Shown here: positions 35,203 through 47,685 of the stretch, one piece after another
Position numbering within the stretch: the stretch's first letter is position 1
Layout of the letters: every line of letters begins with the position of its first letter
Source: Lycorma delicatula
Taxonomy: Eukaryota > Arthropoda > Insecta > Hemiptera > Fulgoridae
Length of the DNA stretch: 64,000 nt
Direction: 5' to 3'
NCBI RefSeq assembly: GCF_047948215.1
Contig: NC_134460.1
Span: forward strand, 16,489,501 to 16,553,500
Notes under the pieces: model-generated
Databases searched by the model: none
The model's input: only the letters and a program-made list of their open reading frames with translations
What the model was told of the DNA's origin: nothing
Made by a program: the position numbers and the translations under genes

Positions 35203-35534
35203 CTTCAGTCATTTGACTGGTTTGATGCAGCTCTCCAAGATTCCCTATCTAGTGCTAGTCGTTTCATTTCAGTATACCCTCTACATCCTACATCCCTTAC
35301 GATTTGTTTTACGTATTCCAAACGTGGCCTGCCTACACAATTTTTTCCTTCTACCTGTCCTTCCAATATTAAAGCGACTATTCCAGGATGGCTTAGTATG
35401 TAGCCTATAAGTCTGTCTCTTCTTTTAACTATATTTTTCCAAATGCTACTTTCTTCATCTATTTGCCGCAATACCTCTTCATTTGTCACTTTATCCACCC
35501 ATCTGATTTTTAACATTCTGCTATAGCACCGCAT
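35203..35534 (-). pseudogene. RTE-type retrotransposon ORF2 C-terminal end
   Basis: The minus strand reads MLKIRWVDKVTNEEVLRQID, then IVKRRDRLIGYILSHPG, EGQVEGKNCVGRPRLEY and ESWRAASNQSND-stop. This is the conserved far C-terminus of insect RTE-type ORF2 proteins. The frame is open over 109 residues, and the element's 3' end lies just left of 35203 in a T-rich run. The rest of the element upstream (right) is missing, as is usual for 5'-truncated LINEs. The same sequence is partly present at 21112-21186. Confidence 0.87.
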
Positions 35535-36654
35535 TTCAAAAGTTTTACATATTCATTTTTTTTACCCTTTAATGCTGTATTTCATTTTATAAATAAGTTC
35601 ATAAAACGGATAAACTTTATCGTAATATTTTTATTTAATTTATGAAAATTTAAGGTGATTAATTATTATTTTAAATAAAATGTAATAAATATAAAATAAT
35701 CGACAAATCTTGATTTAATTTAATTATATCGAACGTCTATATAAGAAATGTCTTTATAAGAAAACTTCTATATTAACGTGTTACTCGCACAGCAATACTC
35801 ATACGTACGCACACACACATGTACACATGTTTACGGTTGAATTTGAATTGTACAACGCTTGTTCAGTACTGTCTGACGGCAGCCAATCACAGCGAAGGAA
35901 GCCAGCTGCGTTTGTTAAAACTCCCGTCCCTCTCTCTCCCCTCGACGCATTAGTTACACTGATTTTGCCTCATCCCAAAAAAATTAAATAAAAAAAGATT
36001 TACCTCTAAAATTCCTCTTAGCTAAAGTCCTCTGTCACCAAATAAAATATACAATTTTATAAATTATGTTATTTTATTATTTTATCATTAACTCTTGAAC
36101 TATTTAATTATTTATTTATTTTATTTTATTAAAGCATTTGTTACTATAAGAAATTTGTTTGATTAAATTTATTTATCATCAGACATTTCGCTTTAATCAA
36201 CTGTTTTTTTTTTAAATCTAGCACAAATGAAGTATTACAATAAATAAAAATACCTTAAAAACTAGAATGTTCAATCTTGATAGTAAGAATGTTCGTAATT
36301 TTCTTTCAAAAAACGGCCTCAAAATCATCTTCATCTTTATTACCAAAGTAAAATGTAATGCACCCAATCGTGAAATAACTTTAACAATGTGTGCGTTGTG
36401 TGCTTACAGATGAAATGATATTCCGTTCCCGTTCTGTTTTTCTGTACATTTTTATAGTACAGATAAGAACCAAGATAAGAAGTTATCGACGAGTGTTGTC
36501 TTATCATCGTCGATAAATTTATCGTTGAGAAGTGCAAGAGTAATTCCGTAAATGCATTCGGTAAAATTGTTTCGACAGTGTTTAGCTCTGTGAATTGTAC
36601 GTTTCTCAGATGTACAAATATTCGGGCAGATGTTCAAATTATTTATTACGTAGT
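35535..36654. other. Mostly AT-rich stretch, one GC-richer island
   Basis: 35780-35960 has higher GC, CG dinucleotides and CCAATCACAGCG, but no downstream coding sequence, so it is not called a promoter. Nothing else supported. Confidence 0.35.
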
Positions 36655-36950
36655 TTTTTTCTTTTTCGTATTTAGCCTCCGGGAATTACCGTTCAGGTAT
36701 TACTTCAGAGGATGATATGTATGAATTTAAATGAAGTGTAGTCTTGTACAGTCTCAGTTCTCAACCTTTCCTGAGAAGTGTGGTTAATCGAATCCAACCA
36801 CCAAAAAACACCGGTATCCACGATCTAGTATTTAAATCCGTATAAAAGTAACTAACTGCCATTACTAGTATTTGAACGCTCGAACTCTCGACTTCCAAGT
36901 CGGCTTACTTGGGAAGACGCGTACACCACTAGATCGACCCGGTGGGTTTA
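36655..36950 (-). repeat. tRNA-derived SINE, copy 5 (near full length)
   Basis: Minus-strand copy with CACCGGGTCGATCTAGTGG (A box changed at two positions), a B-box position reading GTTCAAATAC, the GGATACCGGTGTTTTTTGG block, an extra GAACTGAGACTGTACAAGAC block, and an A-rich tail. Confidence 0.85.
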
Positions 36951-37334
36951 TTACTCGGTTTGATCAAATTATTTATTACGTATTCAATATTATTATTACA
37001 TTATTACGCATGTAAGATTCGTCGCAAAGATTACAAACGGTTTGAAGGTAAACACAACACATTGGCAACATCATACATCACATACATACATCAATGACTG
37101 TGATGTATGTAAAATATGTTCAACACAATAATATTACTAATTAAGAGTAATATTTACTATGAAAGTAATGATGTTTATTAATTAGATAACCATTTGGCGA
37201 TCATTATAAACATTTTGAATCGGTATATCAGTATATAAAATATATATTCGTGTTTTCGTGAAGACAGGAATCTATTTAATTTCTCATTCTATATTCCCTA
37301 TTAAGCCTGAAAAAAAGTTTTATTTATTGAAATA

Positions 37335-37600
37335 TTTTTTGTATTTGTTCGTACAAGAGTTACGTATATCTATAAAGGAATTGATGACAACCATAAAACG
37401 TTAACATATATGTTATAATCTAAAACTCTTTTTATAATTACACTGCCGCTTGTGCTAAAAAAAAAAGAATTCAGTTAAAACTGACAATAGTTTAAAACAA
37501 AAAGACAGACGCTATTATTTGTAATGCTTTCAAGGACAAGTGATACTATAGAAAAACACTTAACAAATGGTGTGTACGTGCCGCTGTTCATGTCGATTAG
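37335..37600. repeat. Dispersed repeat R5, copy 2
   Basis: Second copy of the repeat at 33838, with an extra ~50 bp after GAGTTACGTATAT. Confidence 0.78.
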
Positions 37601-39177
37601 AGGGTAAGGCATGAAAATATTAGTCATCGTAAAAGTTTTTTTTTTATCAGCCCGTAATGCCGTCTAAAGAGAGAGAACTAGAATTAAGTTGTATATATAG
37701 TTAGCAAAGATAAATCATTAATATTAATTTTAAAATTAATCTTTTTCTTTTTTTTTGTAACAGCCATTAATTAATTAAATTAAAATTTATGTATTTAAAA
37801 TGAAGTAAAATAAGAATTTTAAGTTTTTAATAATAAGTTTTTTTTAATATGTTTAATTTTCATTAGCGTATTTCCTTCATTAATGCGATATACTGCGGTG
37901 AAACAAAGTTTTGTGATGAAATGTTTTAATAAGTAACAAATAAAATTGTATAAATGGATATCAGGCAAAACACGACTTTAATAATGTAAGTAGAGTATAC
38001 GAAATATTTTGATTTTATTTATTAAGAAAATATTTATTACGTAAATGTATGTATTAATTTAATTTATTGATTCGTACGATTTCCTCCTACTGACGACACT
38101 CAGTCGTGTCACACAGCATCGAGATATATCCTTTTGATTTATTAAATCGGAAAACAAATACGATCCATTATTTTGGAAATTATGAACACTGTTTCCAGTA
38201 TATGCCATAATAATTTTTAATTACCATTTTTATCGCTAATACAGTAAGTTGGCTTTTTATCGCATAAGTATTATTGTTTAGTGAAAATATCCTTGTATAT
38301 TCATTAGTCGGAATAAGAGCTAACTTTTATAGTTTGTGATCTGTTTTTTAATCTTTAATTAAAATTATTAATTTTAATTATGAACGTCTAATTTTGAAAA
38401 AATAATAAAAAGGTAGAAGAATTTGAAATTTGTTTACTTATACTCAAAATGCCGTTATCGTATCAAATTACACTAACGCAAATCCATTTATCGAAATATA
38501 CGTAGTCAATTTATAAATTTGCCTTTTGATTTTGAAACGAATTCGTAGGTTACAGATTGTTTAACTAATACGCGATTGTTTTGTGCCGTTGAACCTAAAT
38601 AAATCGTTCCTTGAAATATCAAAATCCTTTACCGGTCTCGTAATAAAATCGATTTAATATTACACGTTTGTTTTTTATTTTATTTGAAATCTAAATATTA
38701 TCCCAAAAAACAATATAATAATATACACCAGAATTAGAAACACTACAATAAAATATGCCACATTTTTTGTTGTTTTTTTTTTTAATCGGTAGATTGTATA
38801 CGGATAGATTAATTAAATATTTTAAATTGAACTATTAATTTATTACCTTAGTTATTATTTTATTATATAAAGCTACCGCAAACATTAAAAAGTACAGTAT
38901 AAGTTGACCGATCAATAAATATATCTGTAACAAAATGCGAAAAGGAGCCCTTAAAAATACAATTAAATTAAATAGTAAAATAATTTTTGCGTCTAATTAT
39001 AGACATCATATAACACATTCGCTCGTAGACACACTCTCTCTCTTCTACCGAATAGATTTAATAAAATAAACGATGCTAGTATTTGGCCAGAAGGTATTTT
39101 AATTTCCACCTTTTTTGGGCTCTTGAAAAATAAGACAAATACAAATTCACCAGGGAAGGATGGTAATACTAATACTA
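37601..39177. other. AT-rich stretch, possible 5' part of the Jockey-like LINE at its right end
   Basis: No ORF1-like (gag) protein is seen. The ~150 bp before 39178 may be element sequence, but nothing proves it. Confidence 0.35.
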
Positions 39178-40530
39178 ATGGCTAAGATGTCTATACTGTA
39201 TCAAAATGTTCGCGGTCTACGTACTAAGTCTTCCAAGGTTTACGCAGCTTTTACAGATTCTGATTACGACTCCATTGCACTGACGGAAACTTGGCTATCG
39301 GTAATGGCATAGTAATGTAAACTTCTTCCCGGAATCATATAAAGTGTTTCGTTCAGACAGAAACTATGAATCTTCCGTCGCTGACCGTGGCGGAGGCACT
39401 TTAATCGCCGTTAAAAACTATATTAAATGTGTTCGACGCAAGGATATGGAGATGACTGCCAAATCGGTCTGGATCGAGGTACCAAGAACTGCGTCTAAAA
39501 ACCTAATACTCGGTGTTTATTATTTTCCACAATCTGTGCACCCATCTGTTGTAGAACACTATTTTAATGATTTAATTTTACAAATAGATTCCGTAAAATA
39601 CGACTTAATAATAACTGGTGACTTCATTACCCCCGGGGTGTGGTCTGGAATGATCGCACTTTTCTTTCCGGTTGCAATTACTATTCTAAATGTCGATCTA
39701 ACCGCATCTTCAATCTAGTAGATTTTTTGAACCTAGGTTTTTATAACCATAACTTTGTATTGACGAATGTAACTGTGTCAACTCTTTCTTCGGACGGTGT
39801 TGTGCACCCGGATAAACATCATCCTCGGTTCTCAATAATCTTACATGACTCTTCGTTCATTCACGATCATGTTACAAATCGTCCCACGTATAATTTCAGA
39901 AAGGGAGACTTTAAATCTTTCTTTAAAATGTGACGAACGCAGATCGGGGCAATGTTCTTCTGTGTCCTAACCTAGACGAAGCTGTGACGAATTTTCGTCA
40001 GGTGTTCAGTAAAGCTGTAGCCAAGAATGTTCCTATCACTCGTCGTCGATCTCCTAAGTTTCCGTTCTGGTTTTCAACCGAACTTATAGCGCTGATTAAG
40101 AAGAAAAAAGTAGCACATCGACGATTTAAATTAACGAGACTTACTTCTGACTATCGCTCGTTTTCAGAGCTACGAAAGAAAGTTAAACTTATGGTTTCTA
40201 GGGATAATTATAACCACGCAAGCTTCATCGAAAGCGATCTAACGTTTAAGCCTTCAAGGTTTTGGAAATACGTCTCACAACACAGATCTAACCAAGAAAG
40301 AGTAGTTGCACCTCTGATCAATAATGAACTAGAACCTCTCGTGTGGTATGTACTCGTTTTGGGGAGTACTTTCAATCTGTGTTTCAGACTTTTCCAGAGG
40401 ATGTAAGAGCGGATACTTCTTCAACGTCCAAAGATCGGATGAACTGTGCTGAGCTTGATATACCCTATGTCAGCGTCGAATTAGTATTAACCACCATTAA
40501 CGGAATTAATCAAGGCAGCCAGTGGACCTG
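39178..40530 (+). pseudogene. LINE endonuclease (APE-type) and linker
   Basis: From Met at 39178: SILYQNVRGLRTKS (start of the endonuclease, Asn), IALTETWLS (catalytic Glu), then after a frameshift YKVFRSDR, GGGTLIAVKN, LILGVYYFP and LIITGDF (Asp of the GDFN motif). Another frameshift gives VDFLNLGFYN and DKHHPRFSI (terminal SDHH-like position, read as DKHH). The linker continues RRRSPKFPFWFSTELIALIK and SRFWKYVSQHR. The enzyme nicks target DNA to prime reverse transcription. Confidence 0.8.
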
Positions 40531-41420
40531 ATGGCATACCACCATTTATTATTAAAGGCGTCAGCAGCGTGATCGCTCCTATTCTGGCCTCATTGTGCAA
40601 CTAGAGCTTGAAATCAGGTACCTTCCCCAGCCTATGGAAAAAGGCGATCGTTACTCCAATTCCCAAACCTAGTGTCCCCCTTATTCCTAATATCCGCCCT
40701 ATTTCCGTCCTATCCTTCTTTTCTAAAATGTTTGAATCGATCCTAACATCTCATATATCTCAAAACATCAAACATAAAATCTCCGCTTCCAAACACGGCT
40801 TCATGCAATCCCGTTCCACAACCACAAACCTCAATTGTTTCCTTGATAAAATCGGTCCTGTTGTTGAATCTCAAGGTCAGGTGGATGCTATCTATTTTGA
40901 TTTTCAAAAAGCATTTGACAAAATGCCCCATTACCTGCTCCAAAAGAAGTTGGCTGAATTTGGGTTCAGTGAGCGTCTTGTCAAGTGGATCTCTTCATAC
41001 TTGAATAACAGAACTTTTGCTGTTAGGTATGCTGGATGCAGTTCCCAAAGAGAATTCTCTGCAATCTCTGGAGTTCCACAGAGTTCCAACCTTGGACCGT
41101 TGCTGTTTCTACTTTTTATAAATGATATTACTGAATCCGTCTCTGTTGGTCTGAGTATGTATGCCGATGACCTTAAATTATTTCTTCAGATTAAAAGCTT
41201 ACACGATCACCTAATGTTACAACACAATATTAACCGTATTTACCAGTGGGCAATGAGAAATCACATGGAGCTAAATTTCTCAAAAATTAAACATATTCCG
41301 TTCTCCCGAAAAACTAACATCGCTTGGTATAATTATACAATAAACTCTCTTCTCATTAATACTGTGAACTCCGTCACCGATCTACGCATACTCCTTGACT
41401 CCAAGCTATACCTTTCTTAA
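40530..41420 (+). pseudogene. LINE reverse transcriptase domain
   Basis: Upstream of the first Met (40608), frame-shifted sequence reads ASGPDGIPPFIIKG, the first RT motif. A stop at 40602 interrupts. The main frame gives TPIPKPSVPLIPNIRPIS, SKHGFMQSRSTTTNL, DAIYFDFQKAFDKMPHYLL, SGVPQSSNLGPLLFLLFIND and MYADDLKLFLQ at about 41155, with both catalytic Asp intact. The usual GVPQGS is GVPQSS here. Confidence 0.87.
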
Positions 41421-41964
41421 CACGCAGACATGATTGTGAGCCGAGCGAAGAGAAATCTTGGTCTGTTGAAATGGATTGCGAGACCTTTTGTTGATCCTCG
41501 TACTTGTGTCTTACTCTTCAAGTCACTTGTTCAAAGCCGGCTTGAATATTCCACCTGAACCTGGAATTCTCGAAGAGACTATACATCGATTAAAATTGAA
41601 TCCATTCAGAACAACTTTCTATCTTGGCCGACTCACAAATTTAAACTTCACCAACTTGGAAAACAACAGCTTCAATTACTACATAATTTACCATCTCTTG
41701 TATGTCGAAGAGAATACTTTGATTTACTGTTTTTTTCATAAAGCATTACACGGGTGTAATCCTACGGAAAACCAAATACAGTTACGTACACCCGGACGCA
41801 ATATTCGAAACTTTTGTCCTCTTGCATACTCTACACAACTTATCTCACCCACAGAGAGATGCGCTTTAACTGCTGTAAAAAAATATGATAAAATAGACTT
41901 TTTCCAATCGAGGAAGAATTTTGTTTTTGAACTGAGTTTTACTCCGATATATTATAGATATTAA
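41421..41964 (+). pseudogene. LINE ORF2 C-terminal thumb region
   Basis: After the stop at 41418 the same frame resumes MIVSRAKRNLGLLKWIARPF. A shift then gives FKSLVQSRLEYS, PIQNNFL-like text and PLAYSTQLISPTERCALTA, the usual weakly conserved C-terminus of Jockey/CR1 elements. Confidence 0.75.
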
Positions 41965-42146
41965 AAGTATAAAAACCCATAATACTGGATTACTACAGAA
42001 CTTCACTAACCCTCTTCTGCTTGACCTTAGTTAAGTTATATAAATTAAAACAATTTTCTATTAATAAATAAATAAATATTTTAATAATTAAAATCAATTA
42101 TATTGTAAAACAATGACGTAAATTTCTTTTGTGTCCATTTTACCTG

Positions 42147-42149
<3 letters not shown>

Positions 42150-42213
<64 letters not shown>

Positions 42214-42217
42214 GTGT

Positions 42218-42299
<82 letters not shown>

Positions 42300-42351
42300 A
42301 CGTGTGCGTGTGTGTGTGTGTGTGTATGTGTGTGTGTGTGTGTGTGTGTAT
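42150..42351. repeat. Compound (TA)n(GT)n microsatellite, ~200 bp
   Basis: About 30 TA units (42150-42211), then an imperfect GT tract with TACGTG interruptions to 42351. Apparent reading frames of alternating two-residue repeats on both strands are artefacts of the repeat. Confidence 0.97.
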
Positions 42352-43559
42352 GCTCATATACTTTTCCATACCATAGATAAAATTTAAAAACAGACTGGTA
42401 AATTCTTGAATATTTATAATACATATTTTAAACTTATCTTAAAACTTATTTCTTAAAACTTAAAATTAAAACTTATTTCTTAAAATGTCAGTAGTTTTAC
42501 ATACATACAAAAAGGTTGTATATATATATATATGTATCAGAAGTTTTTTATCTATTGAAAAAACCTTGAATTGAGACTTTGATCTGGCTTGAAATCAAAA
42601 ATTCTGAAATAAAAAAAATCCTTTTCTTGTAATAACTCAAACTAAACTAAACATAAATAATTATCTATTCCTGTTAATAAAAAAAAACCTGTAATATATG
42701 CAGTTATTAATAAGACCAAAAACTACAACATTAGTTTTATTTTGGAATATAATTTGTTTTTAGAAGTTACCTGATGAATTAAATTGTATAAAAGCAACTA
42801 TTAACATTAGATTATAAATTAAAAATGTGTAAAATTTGGTATAACATGCTATGTATTAATATCATTCCATTTTATCACTCTTCAGTATAACTGAATTATA
42901 TTAATCAGTATATATCATAATCTGTGTCCCCTCCTCCAAATACAAATGTATAATAAATTTTCTTATCTCTTCTCTTTTTGTTTTCAGTAAAAAAAGGAAA
43001 CATTAAATTGTAATTTTCTGGTATCTGAATCTGTATTTCTTGTAACTGTGATATGTGAAACCGACTGAGGAATTATAAGCATTAATTAAAGATGCTTTCT
43101 TTGTTTTTAATGATGTTCATAATATAGTCGGTCCTTCTGATGAAAGAATGTTTCAGTTCTAGAACTTCTAGGAATATCATCTACATTTTAGCGGGTTTGG
43201 CAAATGGTGTTTTGGTGATACACACAAAATATTCAGCTCAGTAAGGAAGACAATAGAAACTGCTTTATTTCCTGGTTGATGCTATTATTCCATTAAAGTA
43301 TATACTCTAATCTGAATTCAGGGGCATTTTTAATCCTCAGAAAATTGTCATCAAGGTTTGAGTCGCTCAATCCTGATATTACTCTGCCAGTTACGATGTT
43401 TCTTCACCGATGATATCACTACCACCAGCAGAGGTAAGGAGAATGGAACTACTAGTCGATAGTGATCTCACCGGCGAAGATACATTTCTTAACTGATAAC
43501 TCTGAATAAAAGCATTTAAAAAATAATACACAGAAAAAAAAGGGTTATGCTAAATAGTT
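42352..43559. other. AT-rich stretch, nothing recognised
   Basis: No supported feature. Confidence 0.4.
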
Positions 43560-43770
43560 ATTGAAATGTTTTTGTTAAATAGATTAGTAATATATCTTAG
43601 TATAAATGAAAGAAGATTCAGAAAACTACGTTTTATAAATATTCCCGCCACTCAAAAGGCTATTCATATTGGCAAAAAAAAACATGCGTTACATGTTTAC
43701 CGATATCGTTTGTCGGAAAATATATTTATAGACATAAAGTAAAAGTGATGTATTTATGATCACAAATTCC
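43560..43770 (-). repeat. Dispersed repeat R7, copy 1
   Basis: The reverse complement matches 60345-60560 through ATAAAACGTAGTTTTCTGAA, CAATATGAATAGCCTTTTGA and GATATCGGTAAACATGTAAC. At the other site it interrupts a Harbinger transposase frame. Confidence 0.82.
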
Positions 43771-43868
43771 TTTTTTTTTTTTGTGTGTGCAGCATATGTT
43801 TTTTCGGTATGTTGCTAGTAAGAGCTATTTAATAAATTCCTAACCCTCATAGTAATTATAATGCACAA

Positions 43869-43869
43869 G

Positions 43870-43946
<77 letters not shown>
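43869..43946. repeat. (CA)n microsatellite
   Basis: About 39 uninterrupted CA units. Confidence 0.97.
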
Positions 43947-43947
<1 letters not shown>

Positions 43948-45998
43948 GCAGATTTCTGAGAGAAAAATGGTCATATTCTTTCTAGTCTAAATAAAACATT
44001 TTACATCGTTCAAATTGTGTGTAATAAAACTGATTCCTTTGTGAAAATAAAACAGAATAACCGACAAAGATATATAAAATGATTTTGTAACTGCGTTTTA
44101 AAACTGACACCGTACATATCCAGTTTAATGGCTGCATGATCAGAAAAGGTTAAAAACAATAATTAACTAAATAAAAATACAAGATTTTTGTATCGTGATA
44201 TATAATCTAAAAAACATAAAAATTAAAATTCGGAAATTAAGTTGAGAAATATACATTAAACTAAAATGTAAAATTACTTAAGTTTACATTGAAATCGTAT
44301 AAAATAAAATACATTTTGCAGAAATTAAAAGAAATACATTGTAAGATAACGTACGATAAGACAACTGAATTCACTAGATATTCAGTTTCATATATGTAGG
44401 TTTTTTAAATGTATTTTGTTGTATATTATTCGTTATAATAATACGTTAAATTAATTGTTATTAGTGTGGGTTATTTTTGCGTTTCGGTTTTGTATTTTAA
44501 AATTTAGATTGTGTTTCTCCCGTTCGTCTATTTGTTTGATTATATTACTATATATTATTAGGACGTTAAAACGGTCGGGGACTTTGTTAGAAAATACACT
44601 GGCGTAATACAAAAATTGACGTTTGAAACGGTTAATTTTGAAAAGAATGCGGTATAAGCATTTTTACCTGCCGAACGAGTATTGTACGGTGTATTTTTAA
44701 CTTCAAATTAATTTTTATATTTGTTAAGTGTAGTATTACTTTCTTGACATAAAGGAATCGGATTTTGGACTTTTTCTTACTGCAGTGATAAGCCCTCGTC
44801 GAGAACTTTTCAACGATACGTCATAAACGGTACTTATTTTCATCGTTTCCAGAGTTAAAGCCAAATAAAGTTTTAATTAATGAAATATTTGGATGTTAGG
44901 AGAAACCACATCGGTTCAAATCAGAATTAATATCTTTTTTTAATTTAAATATACTGATTTATTAACGATTAACCTCTGATCGCAAAAAAAAAGATTACGA
45001 TAAATAATAATTCAATAACAACAAAAAAATAAAAAATAAGAAAACATATCAGAAGTTATTAATGAAAAAAAAATTATATCAACTTTTCAATTTAAAATGT
45101 GTATGTATAATTTAATAGGCGTACATGGTGCCCACATCAATTTTTTTATTTACGCGAACGCGATTGTTTTTCTTCAAAAAATAATAAACTACAATTAGAA
45201 AAAAGAACCAGAATGTACCGTTCACTACCGCGAAAATCCCTATTCGTTAGTACATTATTCTACAGTTAAAATTTCTATCTAACTTTCGTTAAATCAATAT
45301 TCATCATTCAAAAAAAAAAAAAAAAAAAATGACAAGAGGTATTTCAATAATTTCACTTTATTTTAGCCACCTAATAACCCATTACGAGACACCGCCCTCA
45401 CGGAGGGACTGACTAGTAATGTAATAAAAATGTAAACCGTTATTACAATATTATAGTTTACTTTTTAAGAAAAAGAAAACATATTAAGTAAATATTACTA
45501 ATAAAATACTTGGAAACATAATGGTAAAAGTCAGTTTTATGGAGATAATCTCAGTAGAGACTGAAATATTTTATTCTTTCATTTAATTTATGTATATATA
45601 TATATATATATATATTAACTTAGCAAAATCAATTCTTTTGTTATTGCATTTGCTATATTCCTCTCTATACTAATCATGTCAAAGATAAAATTATAAAAAT
45701 ATTTTACTAACAAGAGTACAGAATTCAATAATGCTTCTACTTTTGCTTATTGTTATTTCATAATAGCGCTTTCAAGGTTTCCTTCATCATCAGTTAATAA
45801 AACATTTTCTTTTTAAAAAATCACACGTTAAAATTGTAAACGTGTAAAAATATGTAGTCGTAAAAATTAAAAATATTAAACATTTTTCGTTATGTGGCGG
45901 GCCACACATAAAGTACTGTACATAAACTTGATTTTGAGACTAAGATACCCAGAGATAACGTATTTTATCGATTATAAAACTTCTTATACAAAAATTAT
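43947..45998. other. AT-rich stretch, nothing recognised
   Basis: A poly-A at 45309-45329 and (TA)n at 45595-45614. No coding feature. Confidence 0.4.
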
Positions 45999-46283
45999 AG
46001 TTTACTGACATACCATTATGTTTCAGTCCACTGCCGCCTCTCACAAAATACAATAGTAGTATAAATTACCTTAATTTTATTGCCATGCGATGGTGCAGCC
46101 CATGATAATAGCCAGGTTGATTCGTATTCTTTCTTCTAATTCGTTATTAGAATGCAATCGATCAGCGCTTTTATGAACTAACAGTACACCAAGATATAGA
46201 CTTGGCACCGGTGGATAGTGATGCTGAAGAACCGCAAAGAAAACCACTGTAACAGCGAACAAACTGGATAATGATGGCTTCTT
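45999..46283. repeat. Dispersed repeat R2, copy 2
   Basis: Copy of 14202-14487. On the minus strand it has a 73-residue frame (FAVTVVFFAVLQHH, then SADRLHSNNELEERIRINLA). That frame is broken in the other copy and matches no family I recognise. Confidence 0.85.
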
Positions 46284-46904
46284 AAAACTAAAGTTCAAAT
46301 CAGGTTTAGCTGTTTCTGGTATTATCCTAAGCTTTATACTTTCATGAAATATATATGCCTATTATGTTAAGTTATGAACACTCTCGCGGTTATAAATCGA
46401 TATAATATTATTTGTAAATAATGACGTTGAACTCGCAGCTGAATGTAGCGCATTTTATTGTAATTTTAGAAAATAAGCTTAGATTAAAATCCATGCAAAA
46501 TTATAAACAAAAAATAATTAAATAAATTTATAAGCGTAAAATTATGTAAGGTCCGATTTCAGCTCAACAAACCGATTGCTGAAGTGTAATTGGATCCACA
46601 TCCTTTTATAAGTAAATATCTTAAATAAAAATGAAGTACATATTAAAATTAATTTACATATTATCAAAAAGAAATTACTTGACTTAATGGTGGTCGGTGC
46701 CTCTGTGCTGCTTGTTCCGCCATTTTACAGAGCCTAACAGTCTTCAATGGTTTGTGTGCGGGCGCGTGTAGTTGAATCGACCAAGTTAAAACGGCGGTTC
46801 AATTGTAAGCGCTTCAATTTCGCTTCTCCGATTTCGTTCCTTATATACGCAATCCGCCGATTCGTATACGATACGTTCATCACATATTTTTTTGAAAATG
46901 AACG
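46284..46904. other. Stretch without recognised gene; GC-richer after 46680
   Basis: 46680-46860 is GC-richer, with an open frame running into the RTE endonuclease fragment. It may be 5' sequence of that element. Confidence 0.4.
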
Positions 46905-47210
46905 ATCGGGAATGCACGGCGATGGAATAGTTGCAATAAGGATTAAATCAAAACAAAAGCCGACGATTGTTAACGTCTACATGCCTACAAGTGCCCATGA
47001 TGATGATGATGAGGTAGAATGTGTATACAAAGAAATATACAAAGCAATTAAATACATAATACAGGATGAAAATATAATAATAGTAGGGAGATTGGAATGC
47101 AAGCATTGAAAAAGGCAAGGACGGAAATATTGTTGGTGAATATAGGCAGAGCAAAAGAGACTCATTGAAACGCTCTTTTGATGAATAAAAATTCCGACAT
47201 TTATGACACT
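46905..47210 (+). pseudogene. RTE-type retrotransposon endonuclease fragment
   Basis: Plus-strand text DGIVAIRIKSKQKPTIVNVY, MPTS, EVECVYKEIYKAIKY and ENIIIVGRLECKH, which in the shifted frame reads GDWNASI, then GKDGNIVGEY. This is the middle and end of an APE endonuclease (the GDWN Asp/Asn motif) of an RTE-type LINE. A frameshift lies just before GDWN at about 47085. The open frame starts at 46747, but the part before 46900 is not convincingly homologous. It ends about 300 bp before the mitochondrial insertion. Confidence 0.8.
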
Positions 47211-47509
47211 ACAGGTACAAGTTTTTATTCCTTTTTGACCCGCGTTATTAAACGTACAATCACATATAAATATATGTAGCATTACCAAAAGTTTTGATAA
47301 ATTTCTTTACCGCTTAAGTAATAGTAAAATTAAGTTTCAAATTACTTATTATCTGAAATGCGGATTAACAGAAGATTCACAATATACTCGTAATTTTAAT
47401 ATTGATGGATAACAAACAATTTATAGAATAAGCGAATTTATTTAATGCAAACGATATTTGTTTGTCTGTTGTAAAGAATATTACTGAGAAGAATTACTGT
47501 AAGAATGTT

Positions 47510-47622
47510 ACTGTTACTGTAATAGATAATAGAATTATTATAGTGTGATCGTGGAAATTTAATAGTTGTTCTATAATTGGTCTGGCTCTATTTATTATGT
47601 TAAATTTTATTCATGATGATAT
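47510..47622 (-). pseudogene. cox2: cox2 5' fragment (NUMT)
   Basis: Mitochondrial-code reading from ATA at 47622 gives MSSWMKFNMMNSASPIMEQ and FHDHTMMILL, the N-terminus of cytochrome oxidase subunit II. Similarity ends at about 47510, which marks the left NUMT edge. Abuts trnL2 as in insect mitogenomes. Confidence 0.85.
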
Positions 47623-47623
47623 T

Positions 47624-47685
47624 TCTAAGGAAATTTTTTTAAATTTATTAATGAATTTTAAGTTCATGGCAATTTTCTGCCACTC

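Larger units (their letters stand above)
39178..42076 (+). mobile_element. Jockey-like LINE, frameshifted but nearly complete ORF2
   Basis: A plus-strand non-LTR element with endonuclease, linker, RT and C-terminal thumb in the expected order, followed by a ~110-bp 3' region ending in AATAAATAAATAAAT. There is no RNase H domain, as expected for Jockey/CR1-type elements. ORF1 is not seen. It carries frameshifts (about 39310, 39638, 39930, 40340, 40520) and stops (40602, 41418), so it is dead. Directly after its 3' region comes a long (TA)n(GT)n tract. Confidence 0.87.

Noticed and set aside
35780..35960. Possible promoter: GC-richer island with CCAAT
   Set aside because: No gene or transcript evidence follows in either direction.
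42094..42424. Overlapping ~80-95-residue frames of alternating two-residue repeats on both strands
   Set aside because: They are translations of the (TA)n(GT)n microsatellite and appear in several frames of both strands.
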